Assembly (NCBI RefSeq): GCF_003286125.1 | Contig: NZ_QMED01000005.1 | Location: 62,001 to 126,000 of the forward strand | Direction of reading: 5' to 3' | DNA length: 64,000 bases | Origin: Algibacillus agarilyticus | GTDB lineage: Bacteria > Pseudomonadota > Gammaproteobacteria > Enterobacterales > Alteromonadaceae | Notes under the pieces: generated by a model | Databases searched by the model: none | What the model saw: only the letters and a program-made list of their open reading frames with translations | What the model was told of the DNA's origin: nothing | Shown: piece after piece, positions 27,496 through 39,100 of the stretch | Numbering within the stretch: the first letter of the stretch is position 1 | How the letters are laid out: the number at the start of each line of letters is the position of its first letter | Translations under genes and position numbers: made by a program

Positions 27496-30400
27496 TTGGG
27501 GAAGAAAGAATTGAAGTCAGCTACACCAGATTATCGCACGTTAATGGCGAAAGCTTTGCAGGAAATAAAAACGCTAAAAAATCAAATAAAGCGTTACGAA
27601 GCCGCAGAAAATGAACCTATAGCTATTATAAGCATGGCCTGTCGATTTCCTGGGGGTGCTAATGACCCAGAAAAATATTGGTCATTATTAAGTAATGGTC
27701 AAGACGCTATTACGGATGTACCCAAAGCCCGTTGGGACTTAGACCAATTTTATGATTTAGACCGCGACGCTTTTGGCAAAATGTATACACGATCTGGTGG
27801 TTTTATTGATGATATCGCCGGTTTCGACGCTAGCTTTTTTGGTATCTCACCAAAAGAAGCCGAAAGCATGGATCCACATCAACGTATCCTGCTTGAAGTC
27901 TGTTGGGAATCTTTAGAATACGCTAACTTAGTGCCTTCCTCTCTCTCTGGGACTAATACCGGTGTCTTTATCGGCGTTAGTAGTTTAGATCAAATCACGA
28001 ATCAAATAGGCGAATCTCAAATAACAGATGTCGGTCCATATCATGGATCAGGTTGTGCAATGGCCCCAATTGCAGGTCGTGTTTCCTATAATTTTGGTTT
28101 TAATGGGCCTAGCTTAGTTGTTGATACCGCGTGTTCTTCATCTTTACTTTCATTACATTTAGCCGCTGAAAGTTTAAGACGCAAAGAATGTGATATGGCT
28201 CTTGCAGGTGGGGCTCATTTAATCTTTCATCCGGGTTATTCAGTAGCGTTTTGTAAAGCTAATATGTTAGCAGAAGATGGCCACTGTAAAACATTTGATG
28301 AACAAGCAAACGGCTACGTTCGAGGAGAAGGCTGTGGTGTTGTCGCCTTAAAACGTTTATCGGATGCAGAGCGCGATGGCGATACAATCTTAGCTCTATT
28401 TCGGGGCTCAGCGGTAAATCAAGATGGCGCGAGTGGCGGTTTAACGGTGCCGAATGGCCCAGCACAAGAACAAGTTATAAATAAAGCACTGACTCGAGCA
28501 GGTATAGATGCTGCATATGTCGATTATATAGAGGCACATGGAACAGGGACTCCTTTAGGAGATCCTATCGAGATTGGAGCGCTGGGTAATGTATTCAAAC
28601 AACCTTTAATGGTAGGTTCAGTAAAAACGAATATTGGTCACCTAGAAGCCAGTGCGGGCATAGCGGCGACAATGAAAGTTATTATGGCGTTGCAACACAA
28701 GAAGATACCGCCGCACTTACATTTTAATAAACCTAATCCTCTGATCCCTTGGTCTGAAACACAAATTAAAATCCCAACTGAACTTACACCTTGGCAGAAA
28801 AACGATGGCGAAGAACGAGTTGCGGGTATTAGTGCCTTTGGCTTTAGTGGCACCAATGTTCATGCTGTTTTATCAGACCATTTGCAACTTGAGACAAAGC
28901 TAGAGACAGAGCTAGAAACAATAAACGAATACCAAAATAAAGAACAACTTCTAGTTTTATCTGCCCGTAATATTGAAGCACTAAAAGCTCTCGCTAAAAA
29001 ATGGATCGATGGACCGTTAGCACAACCCAAAGCCGATTTTGCAACACTTTGTGCGGGTGCTGCGCATTACCGAACAGAATTTAAAACTCGTTTAGCGTTA
29101 GTGGCTCACAATACAGAAGAAGCATCTGCCGCCTTAACTGATTTTATTAATAATAAACCAACTGAAAAAATTCAATATTCAGATACTCCCGAAAATATAC
29201 CTGAAATCGCTTTTTTATTTACAGGTCAAGGCTCGCAATACAAAGGAATGGGTCAAACATTGTATGATAATGAACCCGTGTTTCGACATGCTATTGACGA
29301 GTGTGCTTCTTTATTAAAATCCTCTCTAGACCTCGTTGAATTACTTTATCCTGCATCAAATAATGAAAATGCCAACACACTCAACGAAACCGACAATACA
29401 CAGCCCGCACTATTTGCATTCGAATATGCATTAGCCTGTTTATGGCAATCAAAAGGCATAATGCCATCAGCGTTAATAGGACACAGTGTAGGGGAGTATG
29501 TAGCTGCGTGTTTAGCTGGTGTGTTTTCATTAGAAGAAGGTTTAAAATTAATAACCGCACGCGGTAAACTCATGCAAGCACTGCCCGCAGGTGGGGGGAT
29601 GTTGGCCGTATTAGCGGCAGCAGAACAAGTAGAAACGCTCTTAACAAATTCAAGTGACATAACTAAACTTGTTATTGCCGCTTATAATGGGCCACGCAAT
29701 ACTGTTGTTTCTGGCGATATCAATGCAATCGAAAACTTAAAACGCCAATTAGATCAACATGAGATCCAATATAAACCTTTAGTCGTTTCACATGCATTTC
29801 ATTCACCGTTAATGCAACCTATGCTAGCTGAATTTCGTAAAGTAGCAGAACAAATTAATTACCAAACCCCCATTTTGCCACTCATCTCTAATGTTAGCGG
29901 TTTGTTTGCAGGGAAGGAAGTCGCAAGTGCCGAATATTGGTGCCAACATATACTGGCGCCAGTTCGTTTTACCGATGGTTTAAAACAACTTCTCACAGAA
30001 AAATATCACTTTTTGTTAGAAATAGGACCAACTGCTACATTAGTCGGAATGGCTAAACAAAGTGCTTTAGATAATAGTGCTTTGGATAATATAATATTAG
30101 CCCCTAGCATCATTAAAAAAGAAGTTCCGCGTTATACAATGCTAAAAGCATTAGGGGCATATTGGTTACAAGGCGGAAAAGTTGATTGGGCAAAACAAAG
30201 TATGCAACCTCAACGCAGTTTGCAATTACCTAAATACCCATTCCAACATAAAAATTATACACAGCAAGTTAAAATAGGCGCATCAAAAAGTGAGTTACAC
30301 GGCGTAACAACACTATCTGAGCCCTTACTACAACGATCTTTTCAATCCCCCTTGTTAGAGCAAACCTTATTTGAGACTACGTTTTCTAAGAAAAACCAAC

Positions 30401-33102
30401 CCTTTATAGAAGACCATCGCGTATTTGATCAGTTAATTATCGCTGGAGCCTCACATTTATCGATGGTGTTATCAGCTATAATGTTAGCCGGTTTATCTAA
30501 TAAAGACATTTGTACGCTTTCACAAATAATATTTCCAACTGCGCTTATTGTCCCAGAGCAAGGTGAAATAACCACCCAACTTTCGCTTACCCCACGAAAT
30601 AATGAACCTAGTGAGTTTAGGTTAATCAGTTTAAGTGAAAATGAAGAACCAAAGTTACACGCTAAAGGTCTTATTTTACAAAAAGAACAAACCTTTACCA
30701 TACCTGAATTAGCCTCTATATATTATCGTTGTACTGAATCGGTTCCGCCTGACAGCGTATATGAAATACAACGAAAACGGCATATTGTTGTAGGCACTAG
30801 TTATCACTGGTTATCAGAGTTAAATAGAGGCAAATCAGAGGTCATAGGTCGCTTAACGCTACCGGGTATTTTAACTAAATCAATCGAACGATATAGCTTA
30901 CACCCCGGACTAATTGATTCATGTTTTGGTGCGATGGTGATGGCACAACCAATCGACATAGAAGATAGCTTTATTCCTTTTTCAATAAACACGTTGCATT
31001 TCAATTCAGCAAAACAAGACTTCCTAAATCATACAACGTTTATTGTACATGCCCTTGTTCATCACCATGATGAAACAAAAATGGTAGGTGACATTAACGT
31101 ATATACAGAATCAGGTGAACTTATTGTCGCGTTTGAAGGGCTTGAAGGACGTAGAGCAACAAGTACGGCGTTGTTGTCAAATAATGAAAATCCTGAACCA
31201 GGACAATATCAAATCAATTGGGAAAAACAGCAACAGCTATCGAACACGGCAAACAGTAATACCTTAACAAAACAACATTATGTTGTATTTAACAATAACG
31301 ATGGCGTTAACGATGACTTTGTTATAGCCCTTCAAAACAAAGGCATTGATGTAACCATTGTTCTACCCAGTGATAAAACTCAACAGCTTCAAGAAACCGA
31401 AACAAATAAATATTTAATATCACCTACATCAGCTAAACAATTTAATGAACTAATAAACCAATGTCCTACAGCTGATTGTATTATCTATTTATGGGGATTA
31501 AATACATCACCCGATTATTTTGACCCCGACCAAAAAGCCTGTGCAGGTGCTTTACATCTAATACAAGCTTTAGGTAGATATAATAACCAAAAGAACATAA
31601 CACAGACTAAAAAATTAATTTTAACGACACAAAACGCTCAACCTGTGCTTCAACACGAACAGCTTCAATCGCCACAACAAGCTCTACTCTGGGGGTTAGG
31701 CAATGTGGCAAGTTCTGAACATAGCGAGTGGGCAACCATTTGTTTAGACTTAGATAAACAAACACCCCCTGAACAGTTTTTGAATAATGTACTGATTACA
31801 TGCCAGACTACTCATAACGATAACCGCGTAGCATGGCGCAATAAAACCCCTTATACAGCGCGGTTAGTGAAATCTGCAGAAACACAACATGAAGCCCAAC
31901 ATGAAGCAACTAATCAAATAATATCGACAGATATAGAAACAGATAAAACGTATTTGATTACCGGAGCTCAAGGTGCAATCGGACGCGAACTGATTAATTG
32001 GTTACTAAAACAAGGCGTTAAACACTTTGCTTTAATCGGCCGAAGCCCTGTTGATGAACATTTAATTAGCCATTTACAAACACAAAATGCTAAACCGTTC
32101 TATTACCAAGTTGATGTAGCTGACGAATCCGCATTAGCAAACGTCATTGCCAAAATAGAACATCAGCAACCCGCATTGACAGGCGTATTACATTTAGCTG
32201 GACTACTTGATGATGGCTTATTAATAAACCAAAATTGGTCACGATGGCAAGAGGTGCTTGCTCCCAAAGTTCAAGGCGCTTGGAACCTACATAAATTAAC
32301 CCAAAATAAAATCTTATCAATGTTTGTTAATTTTTCTTCTTTAACATCGTTGTTAGCACCTGCAGGCCAGAGTAGTTATGCTGCCGCTAACGCATTTTTA
32401 GATTCACTGGCAAATTATCGACACTCTCTTGGATTAAAAGGCTTAAGTATTAATTGGGGGCCTTGGGCTCAAATAGGCATGGCAGCCAAACTTGATATTG
32501 AGCAACAAGCTAGAATAGAAAAATTAGGGATAACTCAAATCCAGACTCGACATGCTTTAGCTAATTTAAGTGAATTAATTAAAACAAGCAAAACACAGGT
32601 AGGTGTATTATCAATTGATTGGCAACGTTTTTGTGAAACAAATCCGCAACCATTTTTACATCATTTAGGAGCCATAAAAAGTGGAGGTTCCATTAGAGAT
32701 CAATTACAAAATGCGACAAACGACGAACGTCTAGTTCAACTAAGCTTGGTCATCACAAATGTTGTAGCAGAAGTTTTATCTCTATCGCAGAATGAAATTA
32801 CGTCTCGTGAACGGTTATTTGATTTGGGTATTGATTCGTTAACGGCTCTCGATATGAAAAATCGATTACAAACCTTGCTAGATTGTCAGTTAAGCTCAAC
32901 TTTATTATTTGACTACCCGACAGTTGAAACATTAACCCAGTATTTTATCAATAAACTATATGCACCTTTAACCTCACAAACCGAAGAAAAAGTGGTTATT
33001 AATAGTTCGTTACAACAAAATGAAGATATAGATGCAATGTCTGAAGCAGAAGCAGAAGCATTATTATTAGCTCAGCTTGGACAAATGGAGAATGAATTTT
33101 AA
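27496..33102 (+). CDS. Type I polyketide synthase module 1: KS-AT-DH-KR-ACP
   Basis: About 1868 residues. A short coiled-coil docking segment (about 15-38) precedes KS (41-465, active Cys213 in VDTACSSS, EAHGTG and KTNIGH His residues). AT (about 573-880) has Ser664 in GHSVGE and SHAFHS, which predicts malonyl-CoA. DH (about 945-1235) has His974 and Asp1141, but HxxxGxxxxP reads HRVFDQLIIA, with Gly and Pro both replaced. KR (about 1482-1665) has TGAQGAIG and an LDD motif (B-type). ACP Ser1781 is in GIDS. No loading domain precedes KS, so the starter comes from elsewhere. The start is TTG (27496, or 27511 after ggggaag); no ATG fits. The stop overlaps the next start (TAATG). Confidence 0.95.
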   Translation: MGKKELKSATPDYRTLMAKALQEIKTLKNQIKRYEAAENEPIAIISMACRFPGGANDPEKYWSLLSNGQDAITDVPKARWDLDQFYDLDRDAFGKMYTRSGGFIDDIAGFDASFFGISPKEAESMDPHQRILLEVCWESLEYANLVPSSLSGTNTGVFIGVSSLDQITNQIGESQITDVGPYHGSGCAMAPIAGRVSYNFGFNGPSLVVDTACSSSLLSLHLAAESLRRKECDMALAGGAHLIFHPGYSVAFCKANMLAEDGHCKTFDEQANGYVRGEGCGVVALKRLSDAERDGDTILALFRGSAVNQDGASGGLTVPNGPAQEQVINKALTRAGIDAAYVDYIEAHGTGTPLGDPIEIGALGNVFKQPLMVGSVKTNIGHLEASAGIAATMKVIMALQHKKIPPHLHFNKPNPLIPWSETQIKIPTELTPWQKNDGEERVAGISAFGFSGTNVHAVLSDHLQLETKLETELETINEYQNKEQLLVLSARNIEALKALAKKWIDGPLAQPKADFATLCAGAAHYRTEFKTRLALVAHNTEEASAALTDFINNKPTEKIQYSDTPENIPEIAFLFTGQGSQYKGMGQTLYDNEPVFRHAIDECASLLKSSLDLVELLYPASNNENANTLNETDNTQPALFAFEYALACLWQSKGIMPSALIGHSVGEYVAACLAGVFSLEEGLKLITARGKLMQALPAGGGMLAVLAAAEQVETLLTNSSDITKLVIAAYNGPRNTVVSGDINAIENLKRQLDQHEIQYKPLVVSHAFHSPLMQPMLAEFRKVAEQINYQTPILPLISNVSGLFAGKEVASAEYWCQHILAPVRFTDGLKQLLTEKYHFLLEIGPTATLVGMAKQSALDNSALDNIILAPSIIKKEVPRYTMLKALGAYWLQGGKVDWAKQSMQPQRSLQLPKYPFQHKNYTQQVKIGASKSELHGVTTLSEPLLQRSFQSPLLEQTLFETTFSKKNQPFIEDHRVFDQLIIAGASHLSMVLSAIMLAGLSNKDICTLSQIIFPTALIVPEQGEITTQLSLTPRNNEPSEFRLISLSENEEPKLHAKGLILQKEQTFTIPELASIYYRCTESVPPDSVYEIQRKRHIVVGTSYHWLSELNRGKSEVIGRLTLPGILTKSIERYSLHPGLIDSCFGAMVMAQPIDIEDSFIPFSINTLHFNSAKQDFLNHTTFIVHALVHHHDETKMVGDINVYTESGELIVAFEGLEGRRATSTALLSNNENPEPGQYQINWEKQQQLSNTANSNTLTKQHYVVFNNNDGVNDDFVIALQNKGIDVTIVLPSDKTQQLQETETNKYLISPTSAKQFNELINQCPTADCIIYLWGLNTSPDYFDPDQKACAGALHLIQALGRYNNQKNITQTKKLILTTQNAQPVLQHEQLQSPQQALLWGLGNVASSEHSEWATICLDLDKQTPPEQFLNNVLITCQTTHNDNRVAWRNKTPYTARLVKSAETQHEAQHEATNQIISTDIETDKTYLITGAQGAIGRELINWLLKQGVKHFALIGRSPVDEHLISHLQTQNAKPFYYQVDVADESALANVIAKIEHQQPALTGVLHLAGLLDDGLLINQNWSRWQEVLAPKVQGAWNLHKLTQNKILSMFVNFSSLTSLLAPAGQSSYAAANAFLDSLANYRHSLGLKGLSINWGPWAQIGMAAKLDIEQQARIEKLGITQIQTRHALANLSELIKTSKTQVGVLSIDWQRFCETNPQPFLHHLGAIKSGGSIRDQLQNATNDERLVQLSLVITNVVAEVLSLSQNEITSRERLFDLGIDSLTALDMKNRLQTLLDCQLSSTLLFDYPTVETLTQYFINKLYAPLTSQTEEKVVINSSLQQNEDIDAMSEAEAEALLLAQLGQMENEF

Positions 33103-36100
33103 TGAGTATTGACAATATTTCAGCCGAACAATCGCCCACTAAACGGGCGCTGCAAGCTATACAAAAACTACAAAAAAAATTAGATACGTTAGAGCAAGCT
33201 CAGGTTGAACCTATTGCAATAGTCGGCATGTCTTGTCGTTTTCCAGGTGATGTAAACACTCCTGAAGCCTATTGGCAATTACTCTGCGACGGTAAAGATG
33301 CAACAACAGAAGTGCCGTCTACTCGATGGGATGTTAATGAATTTTATGATCCAAATCCAGATGCCCCCGGAAAAACCTATGCGTATAAAGGTGGCTTTGT
33401 TAATAATATAGACCAATTTGACCCTGTTATGTTTGGTATTTCACCTCGCGAAGCGGCAAGTATAGACCCACAGCATCGGATGCTCCTTGAACTCGCTTGG
33501 CAAGCACTCGAGAATGCGAATATTCCAACTGAAGATGTCTATAACCAAGATACAGGTGTGTTTGTCGGGATGACAAGCACTGAATATTGTGCCCACCTTT
33601 TATGGTCAGGCGATACCAGCCGAATAAATGCGTATGCAGGTACAGGTGGGTCATTAGGCGTTGCGGCAGGGCGTTTATCTTATACGCTGGGTTTAAAAGG
33701 TCCTAGCCTTGTGGTTGATACCGCATGTTCATCTTCATTAGTCACAACCCATTTGGCGTGCCAAAGTTTAAGGGCTGGCGAATGTAATGTCGCGATATCG
33801 GCAGGTATTAACCTTATGTTAGGCCCTGAAACATTTGTTAACTTCTCTAAAGCTAAAATGCTAGCCCCTGATGGTCGTTGTAAAACTTTTGATGCATCAG
33901 CAGACGGTTATGCTCGTGGTGAAGGTGGCGGGGTCATTGTTTTAAAACGATTAAGTGATGCTGAACAAAATGGTGATAACATTTTAGCCGTTATTCGAGG
34001 ATCAGCCGTTAATCAAGATGGTCCAAGTGGTGGTTTAACCGTACCCAATGGACCAGCACAAGTTAATGTGATAAAAAAGGCACTCAAATCAAGCAAAATC
34101 AATCCTGAACAAGTCGGTTATGTAGAAGCTCATGGTACGGGTACAGCATTAGGTGATCCAATAGAAATGAGCGCTTTAAATAGCGCATATGGAGAACAAA
34201 GACCCAATGCATTATGGGTTGGCTCAGTAAAAACTAATTTTGGCCACTTAGAATCTGCTGCGGGAATAGCGGGATTAATAAAATCAGTATTAATGTTAAA
34301 ACATGGCCAAATACCACCACATCTACATTTTAACGAACCAAGCCCGCACATCCCTTGGCAAGAATTAGCGGTTAAAATTCCGACAAAACTTCAGTCATGG
34401 GACCAAAAAACGCGTTATACCGGTGTTAGCTCTTTTAGCTTTAGCGGAACTAATGCGCATATAATACTTGGAACCCGACCTGAAATATCTAAAGCCCCCG
34501 TCAGCAACCCCTTGCAAAATTGGAGAATATTACCAATAAGTGCAAAAGATGAAAGATCACTAAATGGGTTAAAAATAGCTTGGCAAAATAAACTCAAAAC
34601 ATCACCTTCATTAAACCAAGAAGAATGGGCAGAATTAGCACGAACATCAGTATCAGGCCGAACTCAGTTACCTTATCGGACAGCACTAATTGGAAACAGT
34701 ACGGATGCGATTCTACAACGATTAAAATTAGATAATTTGCCAACGGGTCGTGTCTCAAATTCAGGTAAAGAAAAAATAGCCTTCATTTTTACCGGCCAAG
34801 GTAGTCAGTTCCGAAGTATGGGTCAAGAGCTCTATCGTGAATCTACTGTTTTTAAAGAGGCACTTGACGCCTGTGATGGTTTGTTAAAACCAATATTGGG
34901 ACATTCGTTGATCTCCTTGCTCTATGCTGAAGAAGAAAAATTCGAATCATTACTTAATATAACCGCTTTCACCCAACCCATACTTTTTTCAATTGAGTAT
35001 GCACTCACTCAATTGTGGCAATCATGGGGAATAAAACCAGATGCAGTATTGGGCCACAGTGTAGGTGAATATGCAGCAGCATGCTGTGCAGGTGTATTTT
35101 CATTAGAAGATGCGATATCGCTTATTTCAGAACGTGGACGCTTAATGCAAGAGCGATGTGAACCGGGAGCGATGGTTTCTGTGCCTTTAAGCGAACAGGT
35201 TGTACTTGAACTCATTAAACCGTGGGGGGGGGAGTTATCCATCGCATCAATAAATGGGCCTAATAATGTTGTCGTATCATGTGAACCCATCGCGGCTGCC
35301 GCATTTGCCGATGCCTTAAAGGCTTCAAGTGTGGAGCCTCAACTTTTAAAAGTTTCTCATGCTTTTCATTCAAACATGATGGGGCCAATGTTATCCCCAT
35401 TTTCAAATATCGCCAACAGTATCCGTTATAATCAACCATCTATCGATGTTTACTCAACCCTAACCGGTGAAAAAATAGATCTGGCCATATCAAAACCGAA
35501 TTATTGGGTTGAGCATGTTGAATCGCCAGTTCGCTTTTCACAGGGAATACAAGCATTAATAAATGATGGTTATACAACCTTTGTTGAAGTTGGCCCTAAA
35601 CCCACTTTGTGTTCACTAGGAAAGCAAATTTGTGACACACTTGATGATGATACAGCCAAAAACTGTGTCTGGTTACCCAGTTTAAGAGCATCTCATTCGC
35701 CCTGGGCAACAATATTACAAAGCTTAGGGCATTTATGGACCCTAGGTTTAAACATAAAATGGTCTGAATTAAATGGCACCGGCCCGGCTCAAGCTCGCTT
35801 ACCTAACTACGCTTTTCAACGAAGCCGGTATTGGATAGATTGGGAAATTGGCGAACAAAGCAAGCTAAAGCAAAATAAATCAGCACATATTTTATTAGGT
35901 GAGCGTTTAAATTCACCGGCATTCACTAAAAACACAATTGTTTTTAACGCAGAGTTAGATCCTGCAACTATCGATTTACTGGCTCATCATAAAATTTTTA
36001 ATCAAATAGTTTTACCGGCTGCAGCCCATTTAGAAATTGTTCTAGCGGCCGCTGCTCAATTGTGGTCTAACGGTGAAAAAGATAAATTTGCTATAACCGT

Positions 36101-39100
36101 TATGGATGTAGCCATTGAACAAGCCTTAATTTTATCTGAAGAAAAGCCCACTTCTGTTCAACTCGTCTTAAACCCGGCTAATCAGTCGAAAGATGATATT
36201 TCTTATCTCGATTTTAATATTTATAGCTTGCAAATAGATGGCAACTGGCAAAGCCATACTAGTGGTAAATTGCAAGTAACAAACAAAGAAACAGCCGTTA
36301 TACAAAAAACAGACGTGATTGATTTACACAATTTACAAACACTCTGTGATGAGCAATTATCAGTTGATGAATATTATAAAAAAACCCATGAAGTAGGCAT
36401 TGAGCACGGTACAAAATTTCAAGCGCTAAACGAATTATGGCAAGGTAAAGGGATGGTACTGGCTAAATTGGCATTGCCAGAGACCGTCTCTAAGAGTGTT
36501 AATGATTTTTTGCTACACCCTGTTATTTTAGACGCTGCTTTTCAAATGGTGGGCGTGCCTTTATTAGCAAAAGATAGCGAAACGCCTTATTTACCTGTCG
36601 GAATGGCGGCTTTACATCGATACCAAGCCACAGGTAAGGTCGCTTGGTGTATTGTAAAACCACAAGGTGAAGCGAATTCGACTTATAGTGCTGATATTGA
36701 ATTAATCGATGAATCAGGCAACATTTTAGTAAAAGTGGATGAATTAAGATATCAACGTGTTAGCAAACACGCATTAGTCGCTAAAAATTCAGACCGCTAC
36801 ACTGATTGGCTCTACCAAACTAATTGGGTACAGCGAGTTGGTTATCAAGCTGATGCCGCCTGGTTGCCGCCAATAGAATCGTTAGCAAATAAGCTTGATA
36901 AAACAATGAAGCACGTTGCTGAACAAGTTGATTGGTACGGTGATTTATTTGTAGCTTTAGATGATTTAGTAGCCGTTTATGCGTACGAGGCGTTTCAACA
37001 ATTAGGACTAAACTGGGTAATAGGTAAGGCATTAACACTAAACAAAATAATCAATGAACTGGCTATTATCCCTGATTATCATAAATTATTAGGTCGTTTA
37101 TTAACGATTATGACGGAACAAGGTCAGTTAGAGAAATCAATGGATAACTGGCTGATATTAACTTGCCCGCCAAGAAACAGTGAAGAGTTAGTCGATGATA
37201 TCGTTGATCAATTCCCTCATGCACAACATGAAATAGCGCTGGTTAGACAGTGTGGTAAATCATTAGCACAAGCATTAACTGGCCAAATAGAAGGGTTGCA
37301 ATTGCTATTTCCAAATGGCAATGCTGATCTTGTTACTCGCTTTTATACCGAATCGCCAGGCCCACAAGAAATAAATAAATTACTGCAACAAACATTGCAC
37401 CACGCAATTAAACAATTACCAGAAGGGCAAGGCGTCCGTATTCTTGAAATTGGTGGAGGCACAGGTAGTAGCACACAACATTTATTATCACTTTTACCTA
37501 AAGATCGATGCCAATATGTATTTACCGATGTATCAGCGGTATTTATCACTAAAGCTCAAGAAAAATTTAGTCATTTCGATTTTATTGAATACAAAGTATT
37601 AGATATTGAACAAAGTCCAATTAATCAAGGTATCGACATCGCTAGCTTTGATATTATCATTGCAGCCAATGTATTACATGCAACTAAAGATCTAAATCAG
37701 ACATTAACACATGTGAACCAGCTTTTAGTACCCGGAGGTCAATTACTATTATTAGAAGGTACGTCTCCTCAACCTTGGTTAGATATCACGTTTGGATTAA
37801 CTGAGGGATGGTGGCGCTTTAGTGATGAAAAACGTCGAAATCATTATCCTTTAATTAATATAGAAAATTGGCAAAAAGTATTAGCTGAATGCTCATTTGA
37901 AAAAATGATCGAGATCAGTCCAGATAAAGTCGCAAACAAGGATTTATGCCGTCAAGCCGTTATTGTCGCCAATAAAGCAATCATTAATACGAATGAAAAT
38001 TGGTTAATTATTGCAGATAAAACCGGATTAGGATCTTCACTAGCCAATAGAATAACCGCAAGTGGTGGCAATAGTTATTTATTAGCGGATGATAAAACTG
38101 TCAATAACGACAATTTACGCCATTGTTTAAATGGGTGCGATAAACTCGATTTCATTGTGCATACTCGAAGTTTAGGTGCTAAAAACACAGACGAACTTGA
38201 TGCTGAAACCTTAATAGAAGCGCAAGAGTTAGGCTGCAAATCTGTACTCGACTTGCTCAATACTCTTGAGGCTTTGCAACTATCAAAGCCGCCTCGTTTA
38301 GTCTTACTGAGTAATATGGCGGTTAATGTTGATATTGAACATAATCAGACTCTATTAAACCTGAGCCAATCATCTTTATGGGCAATGGGGCAAGTGATTA
38401 AAAAAGAGTATCCAGAATTAAAATGCCGCCAGATTGATCTTGGATGTAAATCAAATGAATTTAATAATTGTATTAATACTATATGGCAAGAAATCGCTGC
38501 CCAAACAACAGAGAATGTAGCTCTTCGAAAGGTTAATGATCAATTTTATCGTTATGTGCCTAGATTAGCGTCATTATCAATTGAAAAACCAACACAAGCA
38601 GAAATCATTATACGTGATAACGCTACATACTTAATCACCGGTGGTTTGGGTGATTTAGGTTTATTAACAGCACATTGGTTAGTTAAAAACAAAGGTGTTA
38701 AACATATTGTTTTAGCCGGCCGTAAAGCGGCAACACTAGCCGTTGAAAAGCAAGTTGCAACGTTAGAATCATTGGGTGCTAACGTGCAAATGATTTCTGC
38801 GGATATCACAGATAGTCATCAAGTAAATGCAATGATTGAATCAATTACCCAAAAAAGAAAATTAGCGGGTGTTATTCATGCGGCAGGCACGATGGATGAT
38901 GGGGTATTGGCCTCAATGACATGGCCACGATTTAAAAGTGTATTGGCGCCAAAAACGGTAGGTGCATGGAATTTACATCAAGCTTGTATTAACCAACCTC
39001 TTGATTTCTTTATTATGTATTCATCCGCGGCATCACTGCTAGGGCCGACAGCACAGGCAAATTACGCCGCCGCAAATGGCTTTTTAGATCAATTAGCTTC

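Noticed and set aside
27496-28900. PKS1 KS as a decarboxylating KSQ loading domain
   Set aside because: The active-site Cys213 is present in DTACSSS.
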